Shown here: positions 44,241 to 53,568 of the stretch, one piece after another
How positions within the stretch are numbered: the stretch's first letter is position 1
Layout of the letters: each line of letters opens with the position of its first letter
Assembly (NCBI RefSeq): GCF_013280495.1
Contig: NZ_JABSSX010000016.1
Coordinates: forward strand, 1 to 58,556
DNA: 58,556 bases
Source of the DNA: Brevibacterium permense
GTDB lineage: Bacteria; Actinomycetota; Actinomycetes; Actinomycetales; Brevibacteriaceae
Reading direction: 5' to 3'
Notes under the pieces: generated by a model
The model's input: only the letters and a program-made list of their open reading frames with translations
Database searches by the model: none
Told to the model about the DNA's origin: nothing
Position numbers and translations under genes: made by a program

Positions 44241-44780
44241 ATGAACGATGACACACCTGCTGCGGCCGCCCTCGCCCGAGCCGTGGAGCGCAGGGACGCC
44301 ACCGATGCAGAGGCCAAGGCGCTGGCGTCGAGCATTCGGATTCGGATCCTGCGGCTGTGTCTGGATGAGGCAATGAGCAATCGGGAGATCGCCGAGGCGA
44401 CCGGCCTCAATCCCGCGACCTCGCTCCATCATGTGCGGATGCTCGCCGACACCGGATTCCTCGAACCTCAGGAGGCGCGGCGCGGCAAACGCGGGTCCAG
44501 GGAGATCCCGTACCTCGCCACGGGCAAGAGCTGGTTCCTCAACACCGGCGATATGACGACCGAGATGCTCGAGGCCTTCACTGCCGAGTTCACCGCCGCA
44601 CCGTATGAGGAGCGGACGATGGGTCGGATGGCCGCGATGCTCACCGAGGATGAGGTCGCGGAATTCCGTACTCGCATCGATGAGCTGTTCGAAGAGTTCC
44701 GCAGTCGGCGCAACAAGGACGGCGCCACCCAGTGGGGTCTGTTCATCGCCATGCACCCGAGCGATCCGCATGACCGCTGA
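44241..44780 (+). CDS. ArsR-type winged-helix transcriptional regulator
   Basis: A 179-residue regulator. The DNA-binding region is LASSIRIRILRLCLDEAMSNREIAEATGLNPATSLHHVRMLADTGFLEP (split here by the usual turn), a standard winged helix with recognition helix NPATSLHHV. The C-terminal half (YEERTMGRMAAMLTEDEVAEF) is helical. TAGCGT 7 nt before the ATG and no Shine-Dalgarno suggest a leaderless start. It probably controls itself and the divergent MFS gene through the TGATTGA repeats. The next gene overlaps its end by 11 nt. Confidence 0.88.
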   Translation: MNDDTPAAAALARAVERRDATDAEAKALASSIRIRILRLCLDEAMSNREIAEATGLNPATSLHHVRMLADTGFLEPQEARRGKRGSREIPYLATGKSWFLNTGDMTTEMLEAFTAEFTAAPYEERTMGRMAAMLTEDEVAEFRTRIDELFEEFRSRRNKDGATQWGLFIAMHPSDPHDR

Positions 44781-45534
44781 CAGCGCCCGGAATCTCGCTG
44801 ATGACGCCGGGGACAGCTATGTCGACGCGCGCTGTGCGGCCGTCTATGACATCTTCGAAGGACCCGAACGGGACGACCTCGACGTCTACGCGGCGATGGT
44901 CGATGAGTTCGGAGCCGCCTCGGTGGTGGATGTGGGATGCGGAACGGGAGCGTTCGCCACGATGCTCGCCGGTCGGGGAGTGGAGGTCGTGGGCGTCGAT
45001 CCCTCGGCGCTTGCTTTGGACGTGGCGCAGTCGAAACCCCACGCTGACCGGGTGGCTTGGGTCCACGGGGTCGCCGCCGACCTGCCGCCGCTGCAGTCGG
45101 ACATGGCTTTCATGACGGCAAATGTGGCGCAGGCGATTCTCGGAGATGAAGCCTGGGCGGAGACGCTGACGGCGATCCGCCGGAGACTGTCGCCGGGCGG
45201 ACTTCTCGTCTTCGAATCACGCGACCCTGAGAGGCAGGCGTGGCGGGAATGGACGAAGGCGAACACCTATTCTGCGGCCGAGGTCGACGGTGAGGGAACA
45301 GTCGAGTCGTGGGTGGAATTCGAAGCCGCGCACGGCGCGTTCGTCGATTTCTTCGGAATGCTGGTCTTCGAGCGGGACGGCCGCCGCGTCGAACAGCGGA
45401 GCCGTCTGCAGTTTCGTGACCGCGATGAGCTGACGAAGTCCCTGGACGACTCCGGTTTCATCGTCGATGAGATCCGCGATGCCCCGGACAGACCGGGCCG
45501 CGAGTACGTCTTCATCGCTCGGGTTCCCCTATAG
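44770..45534 (+). CDS. Class I SAM-dependent methyltransferase
   Basis: A 254-residue methyltransferase. Motif I is VVDVGCGTGAFATML near residue 50, followed by VEVVGVDPSALALDVA (motif II acidic residue) and LSPGGLLVFESRDP (post-motif III). Small-molecule methyltransferase is the best call; a substrate cannot be given. The ATG lies inside the end of the regulator gene, so it belongs to a regulator-methyltransferase operon facing away from the exporter. Together they could form a modify-and-export resistance or detoxification set (inference). Confidence 0.88.
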   Translation: MTADSARNLADDAGDSYVDARCAAVYDIFEGPERDDLDVYAAMVDEFGAASVVDVGCGTGAFATMLAGRGVEVVGVDPSALALDVAQSKPHADRVAWVHGVAADLPPLQSDMAFMTANVAQAILGDEAWAETLTAIRRRLSPGGLLVFESRDPERQAWREWTKANTYSAAEVDGEGTVESWVEFEAAHGAFVDFFGMLVFERDGRRVEQRSRLQFRDRDELTKSLDDSGFIVDEIRDAPDRPGREYVFIARVPL

Positions 45535-45565
45535 ACAGAGCATCGACCTGGATCAGCCGCTCTGA

Positions 45566-45657
45566 TTCTGCCGTGAACGGCAAGTTAAGTGTGCGCAGAT
45601 TGCCGAAAAGGCGACGAAAGCGGGCAATCTGAGCACATTTATCTCGCTTACGGCTGC
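45566..45657. repeat. 92-nt hairpin repeat, copy B
   Basis: It aligns without gaps to 42531-42622, with nine differences. The core stem (45586-45604 with 45623-45641) and the loop GAAAAGGCGACGAAAGCG are nearly unchanged. The differences cluster in the outer stem, where alternative pairing (GCCGT/ACGGC, AAG/CTT) is retained. It follows the methyltransferase stop by 31 nt. Confidence 0.85.
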
Positions 45658-45768
45658 AAAATCGCATGTTCCGGGCTAGCGCAGCCGCAGTGACACGCGG
45701 GGCCGAACATCGCCCCTGGTGGCGCGCCGAAACCTGCGGATTTGCTGGGCAGGAGCGCAATATCGTCC

Positions 45769-45774
45769 TAAGAT
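45769..45774 (+). promoter_or_regulatory. -10 hexamer of leaderless ftsK transcript
   Basis: TAAGAT ends 8 nt before the ATG at 45782; no Shine-Dalgarno lies before that ATG. Confidence 0.45.
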
Positions 45775-45781
45775 GAGAGAC

Positions 45782-48700
45782 ATGGCGACCAGAACGACTT
45801 CCCCCGCTTCTGGTTCCGGGAAACGCACAGCGCGCAAAAACGCTGGTCGGTCCGGTCAAGCGGGGACCGAAGAACCCGGGACAAACGTTGTCACCGGTGC
45901 ATGGAGGGGAGTGGCCCACATGGCCGGAAACCGTGCGCGTAAGACTCTCAGCGACGAACCGACCGATCAATCACCGACGAAGCGGGACGGCACAGCCTTC
46001 TTCCTCATCGGACTCTCGATCATCATCGCCGCCTTCGAATGGTGGAACATCCCCGGCGCGATCAGCGACGGCGTCCGTGGAATCGTCGAAGGCACCTTCG
46101 GCCGAGTGGCACTCGCCCTGCCGGTGGTCTTCACCTGCTACGCGATTCGCCTGTTCCTGCGCGGCGACGACAACCGCGGCAACAACCGCATCCTCATCGG
46201 GATGATCTTCGGTCTGCTCGCCGCCTCGGGCCTGGCGCATATCGCCGCCGGCAACCCGACCTTCACGAACTCTCGCGAAGCCATGGCCAACGGGGGAGGC
46301 GCGCTCGGATTCGTCGTGTCCTCACCGCTGGTGATTGCGACCACCGCGTACGTGGCGGTGCCGCTGCTCGTCCTCCTCGGGCTCTTCTCCCTGCTCGTGG
46401 TCACCGCGACCCCGGTGCGCGCGATTCCCCGTCGCCTCACCGACCTGTACTACCGCCTCACCGGCGGTGCCCGACCCGAAACCGACGTCGAGGCGGCCGA
46501 GACCAAACAGTCCGACCTCGTTGCCGAGAACGGCCGCACCTCCGACCTCAAACCCGTGATGGGCGCCAAGCGCCGCAGTCGGAAGAAGAAGACCGAGATC
46601 CCCGATCCCGACGCTGAATCCGCCGACGACGACACCGCCACGAAGGCCTACGACAAGGCCTACATCCACGAAGATGACGTCAGCGACGAGGACGCCGACA
46701 CCACGCGCATCGAAACCAGCCCGGAGCCCAAGCTCAAGCCCGGCCAGCGCCGACCCACCAAGGCCGAACGCGAGATGGCCGAGCTGAAGAAGACCATCGG
46801 GATGGACGACGACGCCGCGAACCAGGCGAAGAAGTCCGAGCCCGCTGCCGCCCCGGCGCCGGTCCCGACCACGAACGCACCTGCACCTCCACCCACGGAG
46901 CAGCTGCCCGAACGCGTCGAACAGCTCACCCTCGCCGGCGACGTCACCTACACCCTGCCCGCCTCCGACAACCTCCAGCCCGGACCTCCAGCGAAGGAAC
47001 GCTCCGAGGCCAACGACCGTGTCGTCGAAGCCCTGCGCGATGTGCTCGAGCAGTTCAAGATCGACGCCGAGGTCACCGGGTTCTCCCGCGGACCGACGGT
47101 CACCCGCTACGAGGTGGAGCTCGGCGCCGGTACGAAGGTCGAGAAGGTCACGGCGCTGTCGAAGAACATCGCCTACGCCGTGGCCAGCGCCGACGTGCGC
47201 ATCCTCTCGCCGATCCCCGGCAAGAAGGCCATCGGCATCGAGATCCCGAACACCGACCGTGAGAACGTGGCCCTCGGTGATGTGCTGCGCTCGAAGGCCG
47301 CCCGCAAGACCGACCACCCCATGGTCATGGGAGTGGGCAAGGACGTCGAAGGCGGATTCGTCGTCGCCGACCTTTCGAAGATGCCCCACCTCCTCGTCGC
47401 CGGTGCCACCGGTGCAGGCAAGTCGAGCTTCGTGAACTCCATGATCACCTCGATCATGATGCGCGCGACCCCCGACGAAGTCCGCATGATCCTCGTCGAC
47501 CCCAAGCGCGTCGAGCTGACGATCTACGAAGGCATCCCGCACCTGATCACCCCGATCATCACGAACCCGAAGAAGGCCGCCGAGGCGCTCGAATGGGTCG
47601 TGCGCGAAATGGACGCCCGCTACGACGACCTCGCGAACTACGGGTTCAAGCACGTCAAGGAGTTCAACAAGGCCGTCCGCGAGGGTCGCATCCAGGCGCC
47701 CGCCGGATCCGAACGCGTCCTCCAGCCCTACCCGTACCTGCTGGTCGTCGTGGACGAGCTCGCCGACCTCATGATGGTCGCCCCACGCGACGTCGAAGCC
47801 TCGATCCAGCGCATCACACAGCTGGCCCGTGCCGCCGGCATCCATCTGGTGCTCGCCACCCAGCGACCCAGCGTCGACGTCGTCACCGGCCTCATCAAGG
47901 CCAACGTGCCCTCCCGTCTGGCATTCGCGACCTCGTCGCTGGCCGACTCCCGAGTCGTGCTCGACCAGCCCGGCGCGGAGAAGCTCATCGGTCAGGGTGA
48001 CGCCCTGTTCCTGCCGATGGGCGCGGCCAAGCCGATGCGTGTCCAGGGCGCCTGGGTCAACGAATCCGAGATCGAGAAGGTCGTCGAGCACGTCAAGGGT
48101 CAGCTCACCCCGAACTACCGCGAAGACGTGGCCGTCGAAGCGCCGAAGAAGCAGATCGACGAGGACATCGGCGACGACCTCGAACTGCTGCTCCAGGCGA
48201 TCGAGCAGGTCGTCACCACGCAGTTCGGCTCGACCTCGATGCTGCAGCGCAAGCTCCGCGTCGGTTTCGCCAAGGCCGGTCGCCTCATGGATCTCATGGA
48301 GTCCCGCGGAATCGTCGGACCCTCCGAGGGATCGAAGGCCCGCGACGTGCTCGTGCGCCCCGATGATCTGCCGGGCACCCTGGCCATCATCAAGGGCGAG
48401 ACCCCGCCCGAGGATTCCGGCGGCGCCTCTGCCGACGTGCCGACCGACGGAGGCCACGGCCAGTCCCGACAGGCCGGCACCGGGCACGCCTCGGCAGCCG
48501 GGGACTATGACGAGGAGTTCGACGACGACTACGGCGAGACCTCCCGAGCTTCGGCTTCGTACAGCACGGCATCGTCCGACCGCTACGCGAACGGCGTCGG
48601 CCATGCCGGCGACCTCACCGTCGGCGACGTCGACCCCGAGACCGGGCTCGAGGTCGTCGAGGCCAGCGGAGAGGACGCCTGGCAGCTCACCGGCCGCTGA
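45782..48700 (+). CDS. ftsK: DNA translocase FtsK
   Basis: A 972-residue septal DNA pump for chromosome dimer resolution and segregation. There is a basic N-terminus, about four membrane helices (residues 75-225), a charged Lys/Glu/Ala/Pro linker, then the RecA-like motor: Walker A GATGAGKSSFVNSM near residue 540, KRVELTIYEGIPHLITPI, Walker B LLVVVDELADLMM, and the C-terminal gamma winged helix (FGSTSMLQRKLRVGFAKAGRLMDLME) that reads KOPS sites. A 110-residue acidic tail follows gamma. ATG 45782 fits a leaderless promoter; upstream in-frame starts overlie it. Confidence 0.95.
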   Translation: MATRTTSPASGSGKRTARKNAGRSGQAGTEEPGTNVVTGAWRGVAHMAGNRARKTLSDEPTDQSPTKRDGTAFFLIGLSIIIAAFEWWNIPGAISDGVRGIVEGTFGRVALALPVVFTCYAIRLFLRGDDNRGNNRILIGMIFGLLAASGLAHIAAGNPTFTNSREAMANGGGALGFVVSSPLVIATTAYVAVPLLVLLGLFSLLVVTATPVRAIPRRLTDLYYRLTGGARPETDVEAAETKQSDLVAENGRTSDLKPVMGAKRRSRKKKTEIPDPDAESADDDTATKAYDKAYIHEDDVSDEDADTTRIETSPEPKLKPGQRRPTKAEREMAELKKTIGMDDDAANQAKKSEPAAAPAPVPTTNAPAPPPTEQLPERVEQLTLAGDVTYTLPASDNLQPGPPAKERSEANDRVVEALRDVLEQFKIDAEVTGFSRGPTVTRYEVELGAGTKVEKVTALSKNIAYAVASADVRILSPIPGKKAIGIEIPNTDRENVALGDVLRSKAARKTDHPMVMGVGKDVEGGFVVADLSKMPHLLVAGATGAGKSSFVNSMITSIMMRATPDEVRMILVDPKRVELTIYEGIPHLITPIITNPKKAAEALEWVVREMDARYDDLANYGFKHVKEFNKAVREGRIQAPAGSERVLQPYPYLLVVVDELADLMMVAPRDVEASIQRITQLARAAGIHLVLATQRPSVDVVTGLIKANVPSRLAFATSSLADSRVVLDQPGAEKLIGQGDALFLPMGAAKPMRVQGAWVNESEIEKVVEHVKGQLTPNYREDVAVEAPKKQIDEDIGDDLELLLQAIEQVVTTQFGSTSMLQRKLRVGFAKAGRLMDLMESRGIVGPSEGSKARDVLVRPDDLPGTLAIIKGETPPEDSGGASADVPTDGGHGQSRQAGTGHASAAGDYDEEFDDDYGETSRASASYSTASSDRYANGVGHAGDLTVGDVDPETGLEVVEASGEDAWQLTGR

Positions 48701-48721
48701 TCTGATCCGAACCACACCCCT

Positions 48722-48763
48722 CGCCGAGGCGGCGCACCGTTGAAACGGGGCGCCGCCTCGGCG
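48722..48763 (+). terminator. 14-bp perfect GC hairpin after ftsK
   Basis: CGCCGAGGCGGCGC and GCGCCGCCTCGGCG pair perfectly, with CCGTT/AACGG pairing again inside after one mismatch. ATTGTGGTTG follows. Both arms contain the over-represented GCCGAGGCGG word. Confidence 0.75.
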
Positions 48764-48813
48764 ATTGTGGTTGAGATGTCCGTGGTTGGAATGATCTGCT
48801 CAGCTCACTCCGA

Positions 48814-48819
48814 TAGGCT
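48814..48819 (+). promoter_or_regulatory. -10 hexamer of leaderless pgsA transcript
   Basis: TAGGCT ends 7 nt before GTG 48826; there is no Shine-Dalgarno. Confidence 0.5.
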
Positions 48820-48825
48820 GGATGC

Positions 48826-49494
48826 GTGAACGATCGAGTCGAGGCCGGAGCCTCTCAGCAGCCCTCTGCAGAACCGAGTCCGTGGAATGTCCCGAACGCA
48901 CTCACGGTGCTGCGCATCCTCATGGTGCCTCTGTTCCTCGTGCTTCTGCTGGCAGACGGCGGCAACGATGTGACCCTGCGCTGGTGGGCGCTCATCGTGT
49001 TCCTGCTGGCCATGTTCACCGACTTCGTCGACGGCTACCTGGCCAGACGGAACAACCTCATTACGAACTTCGGCAAGATCGCCGATCCCATCGCGGACAA
49101 GTCGCTCATGGCCGCCGCCCTCATCGGTCTGGCGATCATCGTCGAACTGCCCTGGTGGGTGCCCGTGATCATCCTCGTCCGCGAATTAGGCATCACGCTG
49201 CTGCGGTTCTTCATGATCCGCATCGCAGTCATGCCCGCCTCACGAGGCGGCAAGATCAAGACCGTGCTGCAGACCGCTGCGATCGGACTGTTCCTGTTGG
49301 TCTTCCCGCTCTCGGACGTAGTGCCCTCTGCCGTCTACGTCATCCTGCTCGTCTTCGCCTGGATCATCATGACCGCGGCCATCGTCGTCACCATCGTCAC
49401 CGGCGTCGACTACTGCGTGCAGGCAGCGAAGCTGTACAAGGATGCGAAGAGCGGTGGGAGTACAGAGACCGGCGGGGACGCGCAGCGTGGCTGA
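48826..49494 (+). CDS. pgsA: CDP-diacylglycerol-glycerol-3-phosphate 3-phosphatidyltransferase
   Basis: A 222-residue integral membrane enzyme making phosphatidylglycerol phosphate. The CDP-alcohol phosphotransferase signature D-x2-D-G-x2-A-R-x8-G-x3-D-x3-D is complete in DFVDGYLARR...FGKIADPIADK near residue 65. Four to five further hydrophobic segments are visible. GTG 48826 with an adjacent -10 hexamer suggests a leaderless message. The pgsA-cinA-clgR order is the actinobacterial standard, and the stop overlaps cinA by 8 nt. Confidence 0.93.
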   Translation: MNDRVEAGASQQPSAEPSPWNVPNALTVLRILMVPLFLVLLLADGGNDVTLRWWALIVFLLAMFTDFVDGYLARRNNLITNFGKIADPIADKSLMAAALIGLAIIVELPWWVPVIILVRELGITLLRFFMIRIAVMPASRGGKIKTVLQTAAIGLFLLVFPLSDVVPSAVYVILLVFAWIIMTAAIVVTIVTGVDYCVQAAKLYKDAKSGGSTETGGDAQRG

Positions 49495-50029
49495 GTCCGA
49501 GCTGATGGAGACCGCGCGTCGCATCATCTCCACCTGTGCTCAGCTGGGGATCTCGCTGTCATCGGCGGAATCGCTGACCGGGGGACGCTTCGTCGCTTCG
49601 CTCGTCGATGTGCCGGGGGCCTCCGCCGTGGTGCGCGGCGGGCTGGTCACCTACGCCACCGACCTCAAAGCGAGCCTGGCCGGAGTGAACGCCGACCACC
49701 TCGAGGAGACCGGACCGATCGACCCGGTCGTCGCCGCGCAGATGGCCGTCGGCACGGCCGTGCAGTGCGTTGCCGACATCGGGATCTCCTGCACCGGCGT
49801 GGCCGGTCCCGATCCGCAGGACGACAAGCCGGTCGGACTCGTCTACACGGCGATCGCCTTCGGCGGGAAGGCGAAGGTCTTCGAACACGAGTTCACCGGC
49901 GACCGCGATTCCATCCGCAGCCAGACGGTGCAGGCGATGGTCGTCAACCTCGACGAATTCGTCGGCGAACTCGCCTTCGGGCCCGAGGCAGGGCAGGCGT
50001 CGAATGCTGGCGGAGACGCCGCGGAATAA
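49487..50029 (+). CDS. CinA C-terminal domain protein (nicotinamide-nucleotide amidohydrolase)
   Basis: A 180-residue stand-alone CinA C-terminal (PncC) domain that converts NMN to nicotinic acid mononucleotide. LGISLSSAESLTGGRFVASLVDVPGAS, RGGLVTYATDLKASLAGV and ISCTGVAGPDPQDDKPVGLVYTAI (split motifs of the family) are all present. The GTG at 49487 lies inside the end of pgsA; ATG 49505 is a fallback. The molybdopterin-binding N-terminal domain of full CinA is absent, which is normal in actinobacteria. Confidence 0.92.
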   Translation: MAESELMETARRIISTCAQLGISLSSAESLTGGRFVASLVDVPGASAVVRGGLVTYATDLKASLAGVNADHLEETGPIDPVVAAQMAVGTAVQCVADIGISCTGVAGPDPQDDKPVGLVYTAIAFGGKAKVFEHEFTGDRDSIRSQTVQAMVVNLDEFVGELAFGPEAGQASNAGGDAAE

Positions 50030-50206
50030 GTTCGTCTGCTGTGCGGTTGACCGGGTGATGACCATCGGACGAAAATTCTCCAAAGTCTTCGAATGGACTG
50101 GCAATACCATCCGCTCGGGGCACCAGGTTGGTGCTGTGTCACGGCCAGGTTGTAAAGTTATTGGAACTGCATTGACGGGACGCGCTGACAAAGGGAGGGC
50201 CGCGTT

Positions 50207-50536
50207 ATGCTACTGAGAGTCGAAATCGGCGACGCACTTCGTTCCGCCCGCCGTCGTCAAGGACGCACCCTTCGCGATGTCTCGACCGGGGCCAGCGTTT
50301 CGCTCGGCTACCTCAGCGAAATCGAGCGCGGACAGAAGGAAGCCTCCTCGGAGCTGCTGTCGGCGATCTGCGAAGCACTCGACCTGCCGCTGTCGGCACT
50401 GCTGTCGTCTGTCTCCGATCGCTTCGCTCTCGAAGAAGGCGTGCAGATCCCCGACACCATTCCGCAGGAGCTCTCGGACAAGATCCTCGGTCACCCCGAG
50501 GGATACTCTGCTCCGCGGCTGGCTGCTAAGCCCTGA
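50207..50536 (+). CDS. clgR: XRE-type transcriptional regulator ClgR
   Basis: A 109-residue helix-turn-helix protein: [52 protein letters not shown] is the Cro/CI-type HTH in the form seen in ClgR, the activator of clp protease and other stress genes in actinobacteria. Position after pgsA and cinA supports the name. GGGAGG lies about 9-14 nt before the ATG. The 177-nt gap upstream presumably holds its promoter. Its stop overlaps the next start (TGATG). Confidence 0.88.
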   Translation: MLLRVEIGDALRSARRRQGRTLRDVSTGASVSLGYLSEIERGQKEASSELLSAICEALDLPLSALLSSVSDRFALEEGVQIPDTIPQELSDKILGHPEGYSAPRLAAKP

Positions 50537-50763
50537 TGCGGCACACGCTCTACTGGATCCTCATGAACGAGGAGTTCGGTGAGGCCCGCGCGGCCTCTCT
50601 GCACACCGACCTCACTCTGAGCTCCCTGGGTTCGCGGACTGCAGCCCAGGCATTCGAAGCCGGGGTCGAACCCCGCGACATCTGGACTGCCGTCTGTGAT
50701 TCCATGGGCGTTCCCGAATCTCGGCGTCTCGGCAAGGAAAAGCCGCGCTCGACGCCGTTCTGA
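50536..50763 (+). CDS. DUF3046 family protein
   Basis: A 75-residue protein matching the small actinobacterial DUF3046 family: [21 protein letters not shown], the LSSLGSRTAAQAFEAGVEPRDIW core and a basic end. Function unknown. It commonly lies between clgR and recA. The start overlaps the clgR stop by one base. Confidence 0.85.
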   Translation: MRHTLYWILMNEEFGEARAASLHTDLTLSSLGSRTAAQAFEAGVEPRDIWTAVCDSMGVPESRRLGKEKPRSTPF

Positions 50764-50902
50764 CCGAGGCTCGATGCCGTTCTGCTGGATCGGAGCAGTT
50801 TTGATCGATCGGGGGCGCTTGGCATTGTCTGTGACTCTGTCTGGTCGGAGCAGTGCTGGTCTTTACTGTCGGCGCCGTGCCGCCCGCGTGTAGACTGACC
50901 GC

Positions 50903-51310
50903 ATGAATCAGGCCGTCCCGTTCATCACCTTCCAGCCCAGTCGTGGACAGAGCGCCGCCGAGGCCTTGGAGACCTACCTCGAACTCTTCGCCGACGGGCG
51001 AGTGATCCTCGATAATCGGTACGGTTCCGACGGTCCGGGCGCCGAGGGCACGGTCATCATGTCCGAGATCGAGATCGCCGGCCAGAGGCTGCGCTTCAGC
51101 GACAGCTTCGTCGCACACGAGTGGGACATCACTCCTGGCGTGTCACTCATGGTCGACTGCGATTCGGCTGAGGAGCTCGAACGACTCTTCACCGCACTGA
51201 GTGCGGAGGGGACTGTGTTCATGCCGCTCGACGACTACGGATTCGGCCCGTTCGGGTGGGTGGGGGACCGCTTCGGTCTCACCTGGCAGCTGGGTCTGGC
51301 CCAGGCCTGA
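50903..51310 (+). CDS. VOC superfamily (PhnB-like) protein
   Basis: A 135-residue single-domain protein of the vicinal oxygen chelate fold, PhnB/3-demethylubiquinone-like branch: PFITFQPSRGQSAAEALETYLELF, VIMSEIEIAGQRLRFSD, GVSLMVDCDSAEELERLF and the closing DRFGLTWQL are family features. The substrate is unknown. TAGACT (50891-50896) ends 7 nt before the ATG, so a leaderless transcript is likely. It interrupts the DUF3046-recA neighbourhood. Confidence 0.82.
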   Translation: MNQAVPFITFQPSRGQSAAEALETYLELFADGRVILDNRYGSDGPGAEGTVIMSEIEIAGQRLRFSDSFVAHEWDITPGVSLMVDCDSAEELERLFTALSAEGTVFMPLDDYGFGPFGWVGDRFGLTWQLGLAQA

Positions 51311-51345
51311 CTCTCGCGGAGACACGCGACACACCCCAATATATA

Positions 51346-51357
51346 GAACACCTGTTC
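51346..51357. promoter_or_regulatory. LexA (SOS) box upstream of recA
   Basis: GAACACCTGTTC fits the GAAC-N4-GTTC core of actinobacterial LexA boxes. TATCCT at 51368-51373 would be the -10 of a promoter whose -35 is covered by the box, as expected for a damage-inducible recA. The recA ATG is 145 nt downstream. Confidence 0.8.
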
Positions 51358-51501
51358 CCATGTGGGTTATCCTGGTGAGGAATCACGGGACCTGTGACCA
51401 TGAGTGGCTGGTTATCCACGGGGGAATCGCTTCCTCTGTCGTTATGTCAGTGCCATCTTCTAGCCTTGGTCTCAACGGAAAAGCAACGAAGAGGAGACGT
51501 C

Positions 51502-52593
51502 ATGGCACGTACACCCAAGAACCTCCAGGTTCCCACCGGCGGCGACAAGTCGAAGGCACTCGACGCCGCGCTGGGCCAGATCGATCGCAACTACGGCAAG
51601 GGCGCGATCATGCGCCTCGGCGACGGTGTGCGTGAGCCCATCGCCTCCATCCCGACCGGTTCGGTCGCCCTCGACATCGCACTGGGCATCGGCGGTCTGC
51701 CGCGCGGTCGCGTCGTCGAGATCTACGGTCCGGAATCCTCCGGTAAAACGACCGTGGCTCTCCACGCCGTCGCAAACGCACAGAAGGCCGGCGGAATCGC
51801 CGGGTTCATCGATGCCGAGCACGCACTCGACCCGGAGTATGCGAATAAGCTCGGCGTCGACACCGATCAGCTCCTCGTCTCCCAACCGGACACCGGTGAG
51901 CAGGCACTCGAGATCGCCGATATGCTCATCCGCTCCGGTGCCCTCGACGTCATCGTCATCGACTCCGTGGCAGCCCTTGTGCCCAAGGCCGAAATCGAAG
52001 GCGAGATGGGCGACAGCCACGTCGGCCTGCAGGCTCGCCTGATGTCGCAGGCACTGCGTAAGATCACCGGTGCCCTGGCCCAGTCGAAGACCACCGCGAT
52101 CTTCATCAACCAGCTGCGTGAGAAGGTCGGCGTCTTCTTCGGTTCGCCGGAGACCACCTCGGGCGGTAAGGCGCTGAAGTTCTACGCCTCCGTGCGCATC
52201 GACGTCCGCCGCATCGAGACCCTCAAGGAAGGTCAGGACGCGGTCGGCAACCGAACTCGTGCGAAGATCGTGAAGAACAAGGTCGCCCCGCCGTTCAAGC
52301 AGGCCGAGTTCGACATCCTCTACGGCCACGGCATCTCCCGCGAAGGCAGCCTCATCGATATGGGCGTCGACAACGGCATCGTGCGCAAGTCCGGTTCCTG
52401 GTTCACCTATGACGGCGATCAGTTGGGTCAGGGCAAGGAGAACGTCCGCAACTTCCTCCGCGACAACCCGGGCCTGGCCGAAGAGATCGAGCTGAAGATC
52501 AAGCACAAGCTCGGCCTGATCCAGGTCGACGAACCCGAGGAAGGCGCCGAGGCGGCCGGAGAAGCACAGACGGATGACGTCGAAGTCTCCTGA
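51502..52593 (+). CDS. recA: Recombinase RecA
   Basis: A 363-residue strand-exchange ATPase and LexA coprotease. Walker [10 protein letters not shown] near residue 77, [30 protein letters not shown], the loop 2 region [22 protein letters not shown] and the C-terminal acidic tail are all present. ATG 51502 has GAGGAGA 6 nt upstream; the upstream frame from 51394 lacks family similarity. No intein is present. It overlaps recX by 20 nt. Confidence 0.98.
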   Translation: MARTPKNLQVPTGGDKSKALDAALGQIDRNYGKGAIMRLGDGVREPIASIPTGSVALDIALGIGGLPRGRVVEIYGPESSGKTTVALHAVANAQKAGGIAGFIDAEHALDPEYANKLGVDTDQLLVSQPDTGEQALEIADMLIRSGALDVIVIDSVAALVPKAEIEGEMGDSHVGLQARLMSQALRKITGALAQSKTTAIFINQLREKVGVFFGSPETTSGGKALKFYASVRIDVRRIETLKEGQDAVGNRTRAKIVKNKVAPPFKQAEFDILYGHGISREGSLIDMGVDNGIVRKSGSWFTYDGDQLGQGKENVRNFLRDNPGLAEEIELKIKHKLGLIQVDEPEEGAEAAGEAQTDDVEVS

Positions 52594-53533
52594 CGCTTCG
52601 TCGACCGACGGCGAATTCCCCGGCCACGATCCCGCCGCATCGACCGACATGGTCGGTGCGGGGGACTCGGATCGGACCGACTCGTCTCAGACCGAGACAC
52701 TCTCGCAGCTGCGCAGTGCGATCTCGGAGATCGACCAACGTCATGCCGAAGGGGAGGCCGGTTTCTTCGCCGGTCTCTCCGGACTCGATGACGATGATGT
52801 CACCGGCGGCAATGGTCGAACTGCCAAACGAAAGAGCTCGGGGTCGAAGCGCAAGAAGAACTCCAGCGGCTGGAAGCGACAGCAGCAGGAACCGGACAAC
52901 GGGTGGGTCGAAGGCGGTACCGACTCGACTCCGGATTTCCTCGACGTCCCTGATTTCCTTGCGGCCGAGAATGATGGTCCAGATTTCATGGCGAGCGGTG
53001 GCGATGTCGCGCCTGACTTCGCTGTCGGTCCCGGGCTGAGCTTCGACGACGACGAAGACGACGCTCCCGACTTCGACGCGGATTACGCGCAGGCGAAGAA
53101 GACGGCGATGAACATGCTCGCGATGCGCGACCACTCCAGCGACGAACTGCGCAAGAAACTCCTCAAACGCGACCTCATGCCCGAAGCGATCGATGTCCTC
53201 ATCGAGAAGCTGCAGAATTCGCGTCTGCTCAACGACGAAGAATTCGCCCACCGCTTCGCACGGGCACAGCGCGAGAACCGGAAACTCTCCCGGTCCGTGC
53301 TCAAACGCGAACTGAGCAAGAAGGGCATCAGCCCCGAACTCGCCTCCGACGCCGTGGCCGACATCGACGGCGAGGAAGAGCTCGCCCGCGAAGTCGCCGA
53401 GAAGAAAGCCGCCTCCACCAGGCGCCTCGACTATGCGGTGCGGGAGCGCCGAATCCTCGGCATGCTCGCCCGCCGCGGCTTCCCCTCGGCGATCTGCATC
53501 AAGGTCACACGAGACGTGCTCGCCGAAGACTGA
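52574..53533 (+). CDS. recX: Regulatory protein RecX with long acidic N-terminal extension
   Basis: A 319-residue protein whose last ~150 residues are RecX, an inhibitor/modulator of Rec[61 protein letters not shown] and the three-helix repeats. The first ~165 residues are Ser/Asp/Lys-rich, with a basic patch ([18 protein letters not shown]) and at least five PDF tripeptides. Typical RecX is 150-200 residues. The ATG lies within the recA end, so expression is coupled to recA. Confidence 0.88.
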   Translation: MTSKSPDASSTDGEFPGHDPAASTDMVGAGDSDRTDSSQTETLSQLRSAISEIDQRHAEGEAGFFAGLSGLDDDDVTGGNGRTAKRKSSGSKRKKNSSGWKRQQQEPDNGWVEGGTDSTPDFLDVPDFLAAENDGPDFMASGGDVAPDFAVGPGLSFDDDEDDAPDFDADYAQAKKTAMNMLAMRDHSSDELRKKLLKRDLMPEAIDVLIEKLQNSRLLNDEEFAHRFARAQRENRKLSRSVLKRELSKKGISPELASDAVADIDGEEELAREVAEKKAASTRRLDYAVRERRILGMLARRGFPSAICIKVTRDVLAED

Positions 53534-53568
53534 AACGGCACATGGGGAACGGCTAGAATGGGTGCGCC

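Noticed and set aside
46322..48715. 797-residue open frame antisense to ftsK
   Set aside because: Overlies the confirmed FtsK motor domain; no recognisable domain or start signal.
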